Assembly (NCBI GenBank): GCA_934754505.1
Contig: CAKVIE010000010.1
Coordinates: 12,355-76,354 of the forward strand
Length of the DNA stretch: 64,000 nt
From: an uncultured Candidatus Melainabacteria bacterium
GTDB lineage: Bacteria > Cyanobacteriota > Vampirovibrionia > Gastranaerophilales > Gastranaerophilaceae
Direction: 5' to 3'
Below the pieces are notes generated by a model. It searched no databases and was not told the origin of the DNA. It saw nothing but the letters and a program-made list of their open reading frames with translations. The translations under genes were made by a program, and so were the position numbers. Positions 1 to 9,226 of the stretch are shown here, in pieces. Numbering within the stretch: position 1 is the first letter of the stretch; the number at the start of each line of letters is the position of its first letter.

Positions 1-1018
1 TACCGTTTATAACTTTTACATACAACTCATCAAATAACGTCAAAATTGTTGCTGCAATTGCAGGTGCTAAAATAACACCCCATACACCCAAAAACTTTGC
101 CGCAACCAAAAACGAAAACAAAACAACCAACGGGTGAAGTTGCATAAATTTTCCAAACACCACAGGACGAACCAACTGGTTTGAAATCCATTGTGCCGTC
201 AAATAAACAAATATTGTCGGAATTATCCATATCCAGCCGTTTGCAGTCGCAGATGCAACACCTAAAATCGCCGCCAACGTCGGACCGACAATCGGAATTA
301 TATCTAAAATTCCTGCAATTATTCCAAGCAAAAACGCATATTTGACATTACACAACAAAAGTCCAATCACCGTGAAAAACGCAACCGTTGACATTGACAA
401 AAATTGTGCAAAAACATATCCGCCGACTTTTGTTTCAATATTTGTTATTATCTCCGCCGCTCTCGATTTCATCTTCGGCGGAAATAACTTCAACAAACTT
501 TTATTAATACCTCTTTTTTCCCAAACAAGATAAAAAATAATCATCAAAAGCGAACAAATTACGGTTATTCCGTCAATAATTCCCATTGTTATTATATAAG
601 ATTTGTCTAAAATACTTGAAGCAAGCATGCCCGAATCAATGGCAGTTGCATCGTTTGGCAAAAGATTACCCAAATTATACCCCATAACAGAGGTCGTTTT
701 GAGCCATAAAATTGCATTTCGGAGCATATCGGGGAGTAAATCAAACAAAGATTTGAATTCTCTCACCGCAATCACAACGACAGGCAGCAAAACAAGCAGA
801 GAAAGAAGTGTTGAAACAAGTAAAACAATCGTTGTCGCCATTGTTCTCGACATCTTTTGCTCCATTTTGTCCACAATAGGATTGAGCGAACAAGCAATAA
901 CAAATGCACCAAAAAATAAAATAACAAGTTCCTTTATCTGAACCATCGCCCAAATCACAAACAATACAAGGATTGTGAACATTATATATTTCAAATTAAC
1001 ATTTTTTCTTGTAAACAT
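1..1018 (-). CDS. AI-2E family transporter (partial, 3' end beyond window)
   Basis: Reading the minus strand from an ATG at 1018 gives an uninterrupted frame of 339 codons running off the left edge. It is a multi-pass membrane protein with features of the AI-2E transporter family (PF01594; YdiK/YhhT/TqsA-like). These are an N-terminal pair of membrane helices, a central amphipathic segment, then a Gly/Ile-rich stretch including GIIAGILDIIPIVGPTLAA and, near the left edge, LHPLVVLFSFLVAAKFLGV. The family exports signalling molecules or small solutes, or acts as a cation/proton antiporter; the substrate cannot be told from sequence. A GAGGGG ribosome site sits just before the start. It lies downstream of the SLH gene on the same strand, but a strong terminator (1085-1120) separates them. 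The C-terminus is missing only because of the window boundary. Confidence 0.85.
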   Translation of the reverse strand, partial: MFTRKNVNLKYIMFTILVLFVIWAMVQIKELVILFFGAFVIACSLNPIVDKMEQKMSRTMATTIVLLVSTLLSLLVLLPVVVIAVREFKSLFDLLPDMLRNAILWLKTTSVMGYNLGNLLPNDATAIDSGMLASSILDKSYIITMGIIDGITVICSLLMIIFYLVWEKRGINKSLLKLFPPKMKSRAAEIITNIETKVGGYVFAQFLSMSTVAFFTVIGLLLCNVKYAFLLGIIAGILDIIPIVGPTLAAILGVASATANGWIWIIPTIFVYLTAQWISNQLVRPVVFGKFMQLHPLVVLFSFLVAAKFLGVWGVILAPAIAATILTLFDELYVKVING

Positions 1019-1084
1019 TTTCCCCTCAATTTTTAGCCAATAATCAATTATAGCGGTCTTTTCAATTATTGCCGAAATTATAAC

Positions 1085-1120
1085 AAAAAAAACGGACGAG
1101 TAAAATACCCGTCCGTTTTA
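1085..1120 (-). terminator. Rho-independent terminator of the SLH-protein gene
   Basis: A 10-bp perfect stem (1089-1098 with 1110-1119) has an 11-nt loop and is followed on the minus strand by a run of T. It lies 24 bases past the stop of the SLH-protein gene and separates that transcript from the AI-2E transporter. Confidence 0.85.
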
Positions 1121-1142
1121 ATCTCAATTAATCCTATTGAAA

Positions 1143-2567
1143 TTAGAATATAACTACTAATTCTTCATCAGGATTTAATGCTGAATTGTTTGAAGCTTTC
1201 GGATAAACGAGGTAAACAAGTTCATCTGATACTTCATACAAAATACCGAATGTACCGCTTACTGCAGTTTTACCGAATTCATAAATTCCTTTGCCGACAG
1301 CGAGAATGCCGTTACCTGCACTCTTAACACCTGAACCCGGGTGCAAGCAAAGTGATTCTGCGAACAAATCAGATGTATCATCACCCAATTCTTCTACTCT
1401 GTTTGCTGCGATGTTAAGTGCTTGAGCACCTGAACGTCCGACAACACCTGCAACACGTCCTGTTCCTGAGAACGGGAAGCCGCATAATCTTGCCAAAATG
1501 TTCGGGTTCTTCATAGCTGATGCTGTTGCTTCCGAAACTGTTTTCGGGAATTCAACAGAAGTTTTCTTGTAAGCAATTTTTTCAAACTTAACTTTTACAT
1601 ATCCGGGGTGTTTCAAACCGGGGCGTTTAACTTCTGTTATTCTGCCTGTTACTGTTGAACCTTCGGGGAATGTTTCGCCTGCAATAGTAACTTCTTTTGT
1701 TGTTTTTGCAGTGAATAATTCGTCAACGTTTGAATGTTTTGCACTTACTCTGCTGTTCAATTTCATTGAAAGTACAGTCGGTGCATAATTTTTGATTACC
1801 GAAGGTGCGTTAGGATCTGTTGCAAGCTTCTTGTAGTAAGCTAAATCACATCTTAATGCACTGATTAAGTATGCAACTTGTTGTTTTGAAAGGTATTCGT
1901 CTTCAATAACTTTCTTCGGATCAGGTGTTTGTTCCAACAATTTTGAACCGATAACTTCTTTTGTTGCTTTTACTGACCAAAGCGGAATGTATTGAATTTC
2001 TTGGTTTTGGAATTCAACTTTGTTGATGTCTTTAATATTTACGTCAACAATTTGTGCGATTGTAGCAAAAACTTCTGCTTTTGTTACAGGTTGGTCAGGT
2101 TTGAATGTACCATCAGGGTAACCAATCATAAGGTTAGTATCGAGAGCTTTGTCAATCCAGCTTTTTGCCCAATAGTTGTTTTTGATGTCTTTGTATGCGT
2201 TCTTTTTAACAACTTTTCTGTCGGCAGCAAAACTTTCCGAAAGAATTACAGCCAATTCTGAACGCAATACGGGCATTTTGGGGTTCCACAAACCGTCTGT
2301 CGAATTGTTTTTCAAAACATTCAACAAATCTTTTGCCCAAGAATCAACCAAAACATTGTCTTTTCCGACAACTCCGAGTTGATGTTCGCCTTTTGCAACT
2401 TCACCGCCTACTACGTAGTTAGCTTTTGTTGTTGCATAAGATTGTGCTTGTGAGCCGAACAATGTCGGGTGTGCGTATGATTGAACTTCAGTATCAGCTG
2501 CATTTGCCGCCAATGATACAGCACTTGTTACAACCATAGCTGTTAAGATTTTCTTAAAGTTTTTCAT
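1143..2567 (-). CDS. Secreted SLH-domain surface protein
   Basis: A 474-aa protein with a signal peptide (residues 1-23, ending ANA). One clear S-layer homology domain lies at about 124-174, with the core YPDGTFKPDQPVTKAE. A weaker SLH-like segment precedes it (about 76-112) and possibly another follows. The C-terminal half has a beta-rich stretch with TGRITEV and KVKFEKIAYKK and no recognisable enzyme domain. SLH domains bind pyruvylated cell-wall glycans, so the protein is probably anchored to peptidoglycan-linked polymer; a csaB-type pyruvyltransferase gene lies at 60.2-61.3 kb. It differs from typical cyanobacterial SLH porins in having no obvious outer-membrane barrel domain. It is monocistronic, with its own promoter (2610-2638), an AGGAGA ribosome site and a terminator. 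The exact role is unknown. Confidence 0.8.
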   Translation of the reverse strand: MKNFKKILTAMVVTSAVSLAANAADTEVQSYAHPTLFGSQAQSYATTKANYVVGGEVAKGEHQLGVVGKDNVLVDSWAKDLLNVLKNNSTDGLWNPKMPVLRSELAVILSESFAADRKVVKKNAYKDIKNNYWAKSWIDKALDTNLMIGYPDGTFKPDQPVTKAEVFATIAQIVDVNIKDINKVEFQNQEIQYIPLWSVKATKEVIGSKLLEQTPDPKKVIEDEYLSKQQVAYLISALRCDLAYYKKLATDPNAPSVIKNYAPTVLSMKLNSRVSAKHSNVDELFTAKTTKEVTIAGETFPEGSTVTGRITEVKRPGLKHPGYVKVKFEKIAYKKTSVEFPKTVSEATASAMKNPNILARLCGFPFSGTGRVAGVVGRSGAQALNIAANRVEELGDDTSDLFAESLCLHPGSGVKSAGNGILAVGKGIYEFGKTAVSGTFGILYEVSDELVYLVYPKASNNSALNPDEELVVIF

Positions 2568-2609
2568 TTCGTATAATCTCCTGAAAACTAATTTATTCCT
2601 CTAAATCTT

Positions 2610-2638
2610 ATTATCCGACGAATTTCCGTTTTAGTCAA
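2610..2638 (-). promoter_or_regulatory. Sigma-70-type promoter of the SLH-protein gene
   Basis: On the minus strand TTGACT (2638-2633), a 17-bp spacer and GATAAT (2615-2610) match the -35/-10 consensus at 5/6 each. The start codon at 2567 is about 36 nt downstream of the expected start of transcription. Confidence 0.6.
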
Positions 2639-2726
2639 TACATGTTTACAATTTCAATTCCGATTAGTCTGTTTTCTCGAAAAAACCATCACATTTGATT
2701 TTTCCTGTCAAAAACTTCTCATTCCG

Positions 2727-2752
2727 AAATCATACGTTTGTATGATTTTTTG
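2727..2752 (+). other. Hairpin with T-tract in the divergent intergenic region
   Basis: A 9-bp perfect inverted repeat, AAATCATAC and GTATGATTT, has a 4-nt loop and is followed on the plus strand by a T-rich tract. It looks like a terminator, but no plus-strand gene lies upstream. It may be an operator, or may end a short unseen RNA. Confidence 0.35.
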
Positions 2753-2753
2753 T

Positions 2754-2782
2754 TTTAAAAATTTTCATTTTTATATTATAAT
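2754..2782 (+). promoter_or_regulatory. Candidate promoter of the mutL operon
   Basis: TTTAAA (2754-2759), a 17-bp spacer and a perfect TATAAT (2777-2782) lie 24 nt upstream of the first gene, followed by a GGAG ribosome site. The -35 box is weak and the region very AT-rich, so the assignment is tentative. Confidence 0.45.
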
Positions 2783-2805
2783 TTTTTCAAACGGAGTTAA
2801 TTAAA

Positions 2806-2994
2806 ATGAAAAAATTTATTAAAGTATCTTATTTAGCAATTTTTTTATTTTTAGGATTTTGGTTTTGTCAAAATCTCGATTTCGATTCCGTTTTTTCAAA
2901 CACCGTGGACACTTTCAAGTTTGAATTGTCACCCGAAAATCTTTCGCAAGGCATAGATGCATTAAATAATGCCTTTTCAAAAAAAAGCACTTAA
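2806..2994 (+). CDS. Small single-pass membrane protein of unknown function
   Basis: A 62-aa product. Residues 4-24 form a hydrophobic helix (signal anchor or uncleaved signal), followed by a short polar tail. I recognise no family. Translation is supported by a GGAG ribosome site and by its tight spacing to mutL, whose ATG follows the stop after 3 bases, so the two are probably co-transcribed and perhaps translationally coupled. Nothing in the sequence indicates a link to mismatch repair beyond position. Confidence 0.6.
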   Translation: MKKFIKVSYLAIFLFLGFWFCQNLDFDSVFSNTVDTFKFELSPENLSQGIDALNNAFSKKST

Positions 2995-2997
2995 AAC

Positions 2998-4761
2998 ATG
3001 GGCAGAATTAAACAATTATCGGTCAACTTAATAAATCAAATTGCAGCCGGCGAGGTAATTGAACGCCCTGCTTCCGTTGTCAAAGAAACCGTTGAAAATT
3101 CAATAGACGCAGGCAGTTCAAAGATAGAAATTTCTGTTTCCAACGAATGCCGAAACATCAGAATTGCCGACAACGGCTCAGGTATTCACCCCGATGATGT
3201 TTATGCAGCTTTTGCAAAACACGCAACAAGTAAAATCTCCGACGAAAACGACCTTTGGAACATTCAAACTCTCGGTTTTCGAGGAGAAGCTCTCGCAAGT
3301 ATTTCATCAATCGCAAAGATAACCTGCACCTCAAGAACAAAAGATTTCGACTACGGAGTCAGAATTACTGCTGAAAATTCAGAAGTAAAAAAATCCGAAA
3401 CAGGCTGTGCCTTGGGAACTGTAATGGAAATTGAGGATATTTTTTACTCCCAGCCTGCAAGACTTAAATTTTTAAAAAGCGACAAAACTGAATTTTCCTA
3501 CATTCAGGAAACAGTAACGCAAGAAGCCCTCGCCAAGCCCGAAATAGCTTTTACGTTAATTCACAACGGCTCGGAAGTCATCAAAACCAAACCAAATTCA
3601 ACTTTGCTCGAAAGAATTGAGGATATTTATTCTTCGGACGTTACCGATAATCTTCGTGAACTCGACAAATCCGACAAAAAATATGATTTTCATATCACGG
3701 GATACGTTTCAAATCCCTCATACACACGTTCAAGCAAAAAAACAATAAGAGTTTACGTAAATTCTCGTCCCGTCAAATGCCCGATTATCTTAAAAGCAAT
3801 AGATACGGCTTACAGAAATCTTTTGCCGTCGAACAAATACCCTTTTGTAGTATTGAATTTCGATATAAATCCGCATGACATCGACGTTAACGCTCACCCG
3901 ACAAAACGTGAAATCCGCTGGCGTGACCCGAATTTAGTTTTCAACTTCGTCGTTTCTGCCGTCGAAAAAGCTCTCGCTTCAACAAATAACAATTTTCAGC
4001 AAGATTATTCTTTTTCAAATAACGTAATTCCCTTTGCAAATGACACCGGCATTTCGGAAGAGAAAGATGATTCTTACTACATTTCGGATTCAAAAATAAA
4101 TACTTTCCCGACAACCGAACCCGAAAAAATCAAACCTGTTTCGGCTGCAGAACAAGCACCTTTGACTCCGACATTTTTCCAAACCGTTCAGGAAAACACA
4201 CAAAATTACACAATAATCGGCCAGCTCAAAAACACCTACATTCTCATCGAAACCCCTCAAGGGCTTGAGCTTGTCGATCAACACATTGCAGATGAGAGAT
4301 TTTTGTTTGAAAAATTGAAATCACAAAAAGAACTCGCATCTCAAATGCTTTTAATCAGTGATATCATTGAAATTGACCCCGAAGAAACAGAAATTTTGCA
4401 AGCGGCAAAAGAACATTTGAACAAATTCGGTTTTGAAATTGAATTTCTTTCGCCGACCCAAATAAAATTCAAACGGGTACCGCAAATTTTGTCCAAAGTG
4501 AAACCGCAAGAAATTGTCACGGAGCTTTTGCACAACATCAACGGCTCTCTCGACACCGCAGAGGAAAAAATTCTCGTAACAACGTCTTGCAAAGCTGCCG
4601 TCAAGGCAGGCGAAAAATTGTCACTTTGGCAGGCGGAAGAACTCATTAAACGCTGGAAATCAACAAAAAATCCCGAAGTTTGTCCGCACGGACGCCCAAT
4701 CAGCCATATAATTTCATATTCTGATATCGCTAAATTTTTTGACCGACAAAACAAATATTAA
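2998..4761 (+). CDS. mutL: DNA mismatch repair protein MutL (endonuclease type)
   Basis: A 587-aa protein. The N-terminal GHKL ATPase is clear: NQIAAGEVIERPASVVKE at the start, DNGSGI, and GFRGEALASISS at about residues 94-106. A low-complexity linker is followed by the C-terminal dimerisation/nuclease domain. That domain holds DQHIADE (about 426-432), a variant of the DQHA(X)2E(X)4E metal site with Ile for Ala, then SCKAAVKAGE and CPHGRP (about 561-566). These C-terminal motifs mark a MutL that nicks DNA itself, as in bacteria lacking MutH. It couples MutS mismatch recognition to strand excision. The gene follows a small membrane-protein gene and precedes an MlaE-type permease. Confidence 0.97.
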   Translation: MGRIKQLSVNLINQIAAGEVIERPASVVKETVENSIDAGSSKIEISVSNECRNIRIADNGSGIHPDDVYAAFAKHATSKISDENDLWNIQTLGFRGEALASISSIAKITCTSRTKDFDYGVRITAENSEVKKSETGCALGTVMEIEDIFYSQPARLKFLKSDKTEFSYIQETVTQEALAKPEIAFTLIHNGSEVIKTKPNSTLLERIEDIYSSDVTDNLRELDKSDKKYDFHITGYVSNPSYTRSSKKTIRVYVNSRPVKCPIILKAIDTAYRNLLPSNKYPFVVLNFDINPHDIDVNAHPTKREIRWRDPNLVFNFVVSAVEKALASTNNNFQQDYSFSNNVIPFANDTGISEEKDDSYYISDSKINTFPTTEPEKIKPVSAAEQAPLTPTFFQTVQENTQNYTIIGQLKNTYILIETPQGLELVDQHIADERFLFEKLKSQKELASQMLLISDIIEIDPEETEILQAAKEHLNKFGFEIEFLSPTQIKFKRVPQILSKVKPQEIVTELLHNINGSLDTAEEKILVTTSCKAAVKAGEKLSLWQAEELIKRWKSTKNPEVCPHGRPISHIISYSDIAKFFDRQNKY

Positions 4762-4833
4762 TTTTTGCGAAAACATGATATTTTCGACGATTTATGCTAA
4801 CATTAAAATTATTAAAAAGAATTTTGAAAGTTT

Positions 4834-5565
4834 ATGATAAATTTTATCGGGCAATGCGTTCTAAATTTAATAATTGCAGTTAAATACATGCTTGAGGGCA
4901 GAGTAAGATTTTCTGCCGTGGTTTCAAATGCAGCCGCAATCGGCTATGATTCGCTTCCGATAGCTTTATCAATCGTTTTTATCGCAGCGGTGGTAATCTC
5001 GCTCCAAATTTCAAAACAATTTCTTATGTCAGGCGGTGAAAGCTATGTTGGCGGATTTATGGCAATAGCTTTAATCAGAGAACTCGCCCCGGGGTTTGCT
5101 GCCCTCGCTATTTCGGCAAGAGCAGGTACTGCCGTAAGTGCCGAAATCGCAAATATGAAAGTCACCTCTCAAGTTGATGCAATGAAAACTTTGAAAGTAA
5201 ATCCTATCGGATACTATTTCGCACCAAGAATTTTGGCGGCAGCATTAACTGTCCCGTCAATCGTTATTTTAGCAGAATTGTTTGGAATTATCGGCGGAAT
5301 GGTCGTTTCCTACATAACAATCGGTCTTCACCCTGCAAGATATATGAACTCCGTTTGGCTTTGGATAAATTTGAGAGATATCTATATAAGCATTTTGAAA
5401 GGCTTCATCTTTGGCATAATTATCTCAACCGTTTGTGCAACTCAAGGCTACAACACGGAAGGCGGAGCTAAAAATGTCGGCATTTCTACAACTGAAGCCG
5501 CTATAAAAGCGACGGTGATTTTACTCACCGCCGACTTGATAATTGCTCTTTTATTTTACTTCTAA
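4834..5565 (+). CDS. MlaE-family ABC permease (second copy)
   Basis: A 243-aa, about five-helix membrane protein of the MlaE/TGD1 (DUF140) family, recognised by RELAPGFAALAISARAGTA, the EIANMKVTSQVDAM segment and the C-terminal QGYNTEGGAKNVGISTTEA. Such permeases move phospholipids between membranes together with an MlaF-type ATPase and an MCE (MlaD) protein. No ATPase or MCE gene adjoins this copy. The complete set, with a paralogous mlaE (22342-23154), lies 17 kb away, so this permease may share that ATPase or have partners elsewhere. The ribosome site is weak. It lies 72 nt behind mutL and is convergent with pilT, with only 3 bases between the two stops. Confidence 0.9.
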   Translation: MINFIGQCVLNLIIAVKYMLEGRVRFSAVVSNAAAIGYDSLPIALSIVFIAAVVISLQISKQFLMSGGESYVGGFMAIALIRELAPGFAALAISARAGTAVSAEIANMKVTSQVDAMKTLKVNPIGYYFAPRILAAALTVPSIVILAELFGIIGGMVVSYITIGLHPARYMNSVWLWINLRDIYISILKGFIFGIIISTVCATQGYNTEGGAKNVGISTTEAAIKATVILLTADLIIALLFYF

Positions 5566-5568
5566 AAA

Positions 5569-6645
5569 TTAACCTCTCGTGATGTTTGCCAATCTCTTGA
5601 ATTCATCAGGTCTTTGAGATTTTTGAAGAGCATCTTCCATTGTGATTTTGCCTGCTTTATACAAATTCTTCAACGCAGTTTCAAGCGTTTGCATACCATA
5701 TTGTGCACCTGTTTGAATTGCAGAATAAATTTGAGCAGTTTTACCTTCTCTGATAAGGTTTGATATCGCCGAGTTTACAACCATGATTTCCTGAGCCATA
5801 ACTCTGCCTTTTTTGATACCTTCTTCATTTACTTTTGGCAGCAATGTCTGCGAAAATACTGCAACAAGTGAGCTTGAAAGCTGAATTTTAACTTGTTGTT
5901 GTTGAGCTTCGGGGAATACATCGATAATACGGTCAATCGTTTGTGATGCTGATGACGTGTGCAAAGTTCCCATTACCAAGTGACCTGTTTCTGCTGCTGT
6001 CATTGCAAGCTGAATTGTTTCAAGGTCACGCATTTCGCCGACAAGTATGATATCAGGATCTTCACGCAAAGCCGAACGTAATGCATTCGCAAATGAACGG
6101 GTATCTTGACCCAATTCTCTTTGGTGAACAATACTCTTTTTTGATGTATGAACAAATTCTGTCGGGTCTTCAATAATCAAAATGTGTTCTGCTCTTGTTT
6201 CATTAATATGGTCAATCATTGATGCCAAAGTCGTTGATTTACCTGAACCTGTCGGTCCTGTTACCAATATCAGCCCCCTCGGACGTTCAGTGATTTTTTG
6301 AACAATCGGCGGTAATCCTAACTCTTCAAACTTCGGTGCGACACTGTTAATTGTACGGAATGCTGCTGCATAACTACCCTTATCCTTATAAATGTTTACA
6401 CGAAATCTGCCAAGTCCGTGGATACCATACGACATATCAAGTTCCCAAACTTGCTCCAATGTTCTTCTTTGTTCATTACTCAAAATCGGAAAAAGTAAAC
6501 TCTCTACATCGTCTGACGACAATGGAGGATATTCCGTTCTCACCAAATTACCACTTATTCTCAAAACAGGCGGTAAATTCGCCGAAATGTGCAAGTCACT
6601 TGCTTTTTCTCGTACCGTTAATTCCAATAATTCTTCAATAAGCAT
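5569..6645 (-). CDS. pilT: Type IV pilus retraction ATPase PilT
   Basis: A 358-aa hexameric secretion ATPase. It has the Walker A GPTGSGKST (130-138), an Asp box with IIEDPTEFVH, Walker B LVGEMRD (201-207), the His box TGHLVMGTLHT (220-230) and a C-terminal SNLIREGKTAQIYS segment close to the AIRNLIRE motif of PilT. The N-terminal PAS-like part begins LLELTVREKASDLHIS, as in PilT. It powers pilus retraction for twitching motility and DNA uptake, which fits the comEC gene in this window. No other pilus gene is nearby. It lies 62 nt downstream of the symporter gene on the same strand and may be co-transcribed with it. Confidence 0.95.
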   Translation of the reverse strand: MLIEELLELTVREKASDLHISANLPPVLRISGNLVRTEYPPLSSDDVESLLFPILSNEQRRTLEQVWELDMSYGIHGLGRFRVNIYKDKGSYAAAFRTINSVAPKFEELGLPPIVQKITERPRGLILVTGPTGSGKSTTLASMIDHINETRAEHILIIEDPTEFVHTSKKSIVHQRELGQDTRSFANALRSALREDPDIILVGEMRDLETIQLAMTAAETGHLVMGTLHTSSASQTIDRIIDVFPEAQQQQVKIQLSSSLVAVFSQTLLPKVNEEGIKKGRVMAQEIMVVNSAISNLIREGKTAQIYSAIQTGAQYGMQTLETALKNLYKAGKITMEDALQKSQRPDEFKRLANITRG

Positions 6646-6707
6646 TCGTGTGTGTCCTATTAACTAAAATCTTTCACTTATATATTTATTAAAACATGAA
6701 ATATCAA

Positions 6708-8282
6708 TTATTTGCGCATTTTATTAACAATTTTTCTTTCTGTTTTAATCTTTGACTTGCTTTCTCTAAACCATACCGCATTTATCGGGTTTCCAAGTTT
6801 GTACTTTCTGCAATATTCCTTTAAAGTCATCTTGATTTCCGGTGCGAGAATATACAAAGTTATTATATTCGGGATTGACGGGAATATCATCATCGCATCA
6901 ACTATGTTTATAACACTCTTTACGTTAAGCTCCGAACCTACGATAATTACAATACAATATAAAACATGGAAAAATATTGAACGTTTTACACCTTCGCCAA
7001 AAACATAATTCCAGCATTTTTGTCCGTAATATGCCCAAGTTATCAACGTTGATAATGCAAATAACATTACAACAACTGTCAATATTTTAGGGAAAAACGG
7101 TAATACTTGTGCGAAAGCATCGGATACCATTTCAATACCCGTGATTTTACCGGGTTCACATACATAAGTTCCTGTAACGGTAACGATAAATGCTGTCAAT
7201 AAGCACATCATCGCACAAATTAAAGGTTCTGTTAATGAAACAAATCCCGGAATTACAGGCTCTTTCGTTTTTGCAGCCGCATAAACAATCGGTGCTGAAC
7301 CGATACCTGCTTCGTTAGTTTGAACAGAACGTCTTAAACCGATAATAATCGTTCCGAAAATACCGCCTGCAACCGCCTGCGGGAAAAATGCCTCTCTGAA
7401 AATTATTCCTAAAGCATGCGGAATGTGTTGGTAATTAACAACAACAATCGTCAATGCTCCGACTACATACAAAAGACACATAAACGGTACAACTTTTTCC
7501 GTAACCTTTGATATGCTCTTAATTCCGCCGATTGTTATCAATCCGACAACAATAGCCGTCACAATACCCATTACCCAAGCATGGTGATATAAAAATCCGC
7601 TTTCACCGCCTGTCATCTGTATTGCAAGCTGTGTTGTCTGGTTAATTTGGATTAAATTTCCACCCGTAAAAGCAGCTCCGATAAAAACTACCGCAAACAT
7701 TACCGCTAAAGGCTGTCCGAGCCATCTTAATTTCTTTTTCGTCAAACCGTGTGCAATATAATGCATAGGTCCACCGGATACCGAACCGTCTATATTAAAA
7801 GTTCTGTATATCAATGCCGCCGAAGATTCTGCAAACTTTAACGACATGCCGAAGATTGCCCCGATTAAAATCCAAAATGCAGCCCCCGGTCCGCCAATCG
7901 AAATTGCTATCGCAACACCTGCAATACTGCCCATGCCGATTGTTCCCGATAACGCCGTCGCTAATGATTGAAACGCAGAAACTTCTCCGTCGCCCTCCGC
8001 CTGTTTTACAGAGTCTTTTATCAATTTTAACGAATGTGTGAAACCCCATATAGGCAAAAATCTGAAATAAAACGTGAAAAATATTCCCGCAAATAATATC
8101 CATAAGATAATTATAGGAACATTTGCCCCGAAAATATTCACTTCCGTAAATATTATATCCGCAATCATATCAGTGTATTTACCGATATAATTTTCTACAA
8201 AATAATCTATGCTCATATCTGATGCTGCTGCTCGTCCTGCTGTCATCATAAGCATTGCCAAGGTTGTTAAAAATCTTACCAT
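6708..8282 (-). CDS. AGCS-family amino acid:cation symporter
   Basis: A 524-aa polytopic membrane protein of the alanine/glycine:cation symporter family (PF01235; AlsT/DagA-like). The signature is seen in LSGTIGMGSIAGVAIAISIG and GPGAAFWILIGAIFGMSLKF, followed by GGPMHYI and RRSVQTNEAGIGSAPI. It would import alanine or glycine with Na+ or H+. The product starts with a hydrophobic, signal-peptide-like segment (residues 1-21, ending RAAAS), which is unusual for the family; a downstream Met could be the true start, since the ribosome site at 8282 is poor. It is alone or leads into pilT. Confidence 0.9.
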   Translation of the reverse strand: MVRFLTTLAMLMMTAGRAAASDMSIDYFVENYIGKYTDMIADIIFTEVNIFGANVPIIILWILFAGIFFTFYFRFLPIWGFTHSLKLIKDSVKQAEGDGEVSAFQSLATALSGTIGMGSIAGVAIAISIGGPGAAFWILIGAIFGMSLKFAESSAALIYRTFNIDGSVSGGPMHYIAHGLTKKKLRWLGQPLAVMFAVVFIGAAFTGGNLIQINQTTQLAIQMTGGESGFLYHHAWVMGIVTAIVVGLITIGGIKSISKVTEKVVPFMCLLYVVGALTIVVVNYQHIPHALGIIFREAFFPQAVAGGIFGTIIIGLRRSVQTNEAGIGSAPIVYAAAKTKEPVIPGFVSLTEPLICAMMCLLTAFIVTVTGTYVCEPGKITGIEMVSDAFAQVLPFFPKILTVVVMLFALSTLITWAYYGQKCWNYVFGEGVKRSIFFHVLYCIVIIVGSELNVKSVINIVDAMMIFPSIPNIITLYILAPEIKMTLKEYCRKYKLGNPINAVWFRESKSKIKTERKIVNKMRK

Positions 8283-8617
8283 TCTTTTTCTTTCAAAATT
8301 TTACTTACACTAAAATTTCACTTCTCTATAATAACCTAAACATGCTGATTTCTGAAATTTTTATTTCAAAAAAACAAGATGAAAAAATAATGTTTTTCAA
8401 TTTTCACTACAAATTTTTCATTAAAATAAAAAAACTTATCCCGTTTTTTTAATTATATTAACCTTTTTTCTTAAAAACAGCTGGAACACACTCAAACAGA
8501 CAAAAAAATTTCTTTAAATTTTATATTTACAAAAATTCACATTACAAAAAAAAAGCTAAAGATTTTAAAAAAATATTCGACATAAACAGTATATGTAAGA
8601 AATTACAGGGATTTGTT
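8283..8617. other. AT-rich intergenic region without a recognised gene
   Basis: These 335 bp separate the divergent symporter and helical-protein genes and must hold both promoters. They are extremely AT-rich with many A and T runs. I see no convincing reading frame, RNA gene or strong hairpin, and -35/-10 matches are too weak to assign. Confidence 0.5.
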
Positions 8618-9148
8618 ATGACATCAGGAATAAGCGAAATAAATTCACAAACAGCAATAGCATCTGCACAATACATTTCAACGTCGTTCAACGTGATGAC
8701 AGCTCTTAAAGAATCCACCATTACAAAACTCAAGAGCTACAATATTGAAGCGACTGAAAAAATGACGGAAGAAGAAGCTCAAAAAATTATCGACGAAAAA
8801 GAAGCCGAAAAAGCTCAACAAACTCAAGCTACTCAAAATTCCGAAACGTATTACGACAAACAAATCATCACCGATGCAAAGAGTTTGGCAGAGGATATCG
8901 GTGTTTTCACAGGTGAAGACACTGATGTTTTAACGCTTATGGAGAATATTGCAACAAGATTAAAAGAGCTTGAATCGACCGTCGGCGATAATAAAAACCT
9001 AAAAAGCATTGTTGATGAATATTCAAACAGATACGACTATATTTATGCTCAATATATGAACAAAAAATCAACTTTGTCCTCTCAAATCGTATCATCAATG
9101 GATATTATGGGTTTGAACGGAATTTCGTCAATGACAACTTCCGCTTAA
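8618..9148 (+). CDS. Helical, Lys/Glu-rich protein of unknown function
   Basis: A 176-aa soluble protein with no signal peptide or membrane helix. A Ser/Thr-rich N-terminus (1-35) is followed by charged, probably coiled-coil helices (about 40-75, rich in E, K and Q, and about 85-155). I recognise no domain. It stands alone between an AT-rich region and a bidirectional terminator, so it is probably transcribed by itself. The ribosome site (AGGG, 8 nt before ATG) is modest. The gene is supported by sustained AT-adapted codon use and the terminator right behind it. Confidence 0.65.
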   Translation: MTSGISEINSQTAIASAQYISTSFNVMTALKESTITKLKSYNIEATEKMTEEEAQKIIDEKEAEKAQQTQATQNSETYYDKQIITDAKSLAEDIGVFTGEDTDVLTLMENIATRLKELESTVGDNKNLKSIVDEYSNRYDYIYAQYMNKKSTLSSQIVSSMDIMGLNGISSMTTSA

Positions 9149-9173
9149 TCCGCATAAATTATTTTTTTCCAAC

Positions 9174-9212
9174 AAAAAAACGTGCGATTGTTTTCTTTCG
9201 CACGCTTTTTGT
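9174..9212. terminator. Bidirectional terminator between convergent genes
   Basis: A 7-bp GC-rich stem (9181-9187 with 9198-9204) is flanked by seven A on one side and a T-rich tract on the other. It can end both the plus-strand gene at 9148 and the minus-strand operon ending at 9227. Confidence 0.8.
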
Positions 9213-9226
9213 TTTCTTAAATCGAA

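Noticed and set aside
603..941. A 112-codon plus-strand frame
   Set aside because: It lies antisense within the AI-2E transporter, whose frame is clearly coding.
8255..8452. A 65-codon plus-strand frame in the intergenic region
   Set aside because: No ribosome site, composition is that of AT-rich noncoding DNA, and it starts inside the symporter gene on the other strand.
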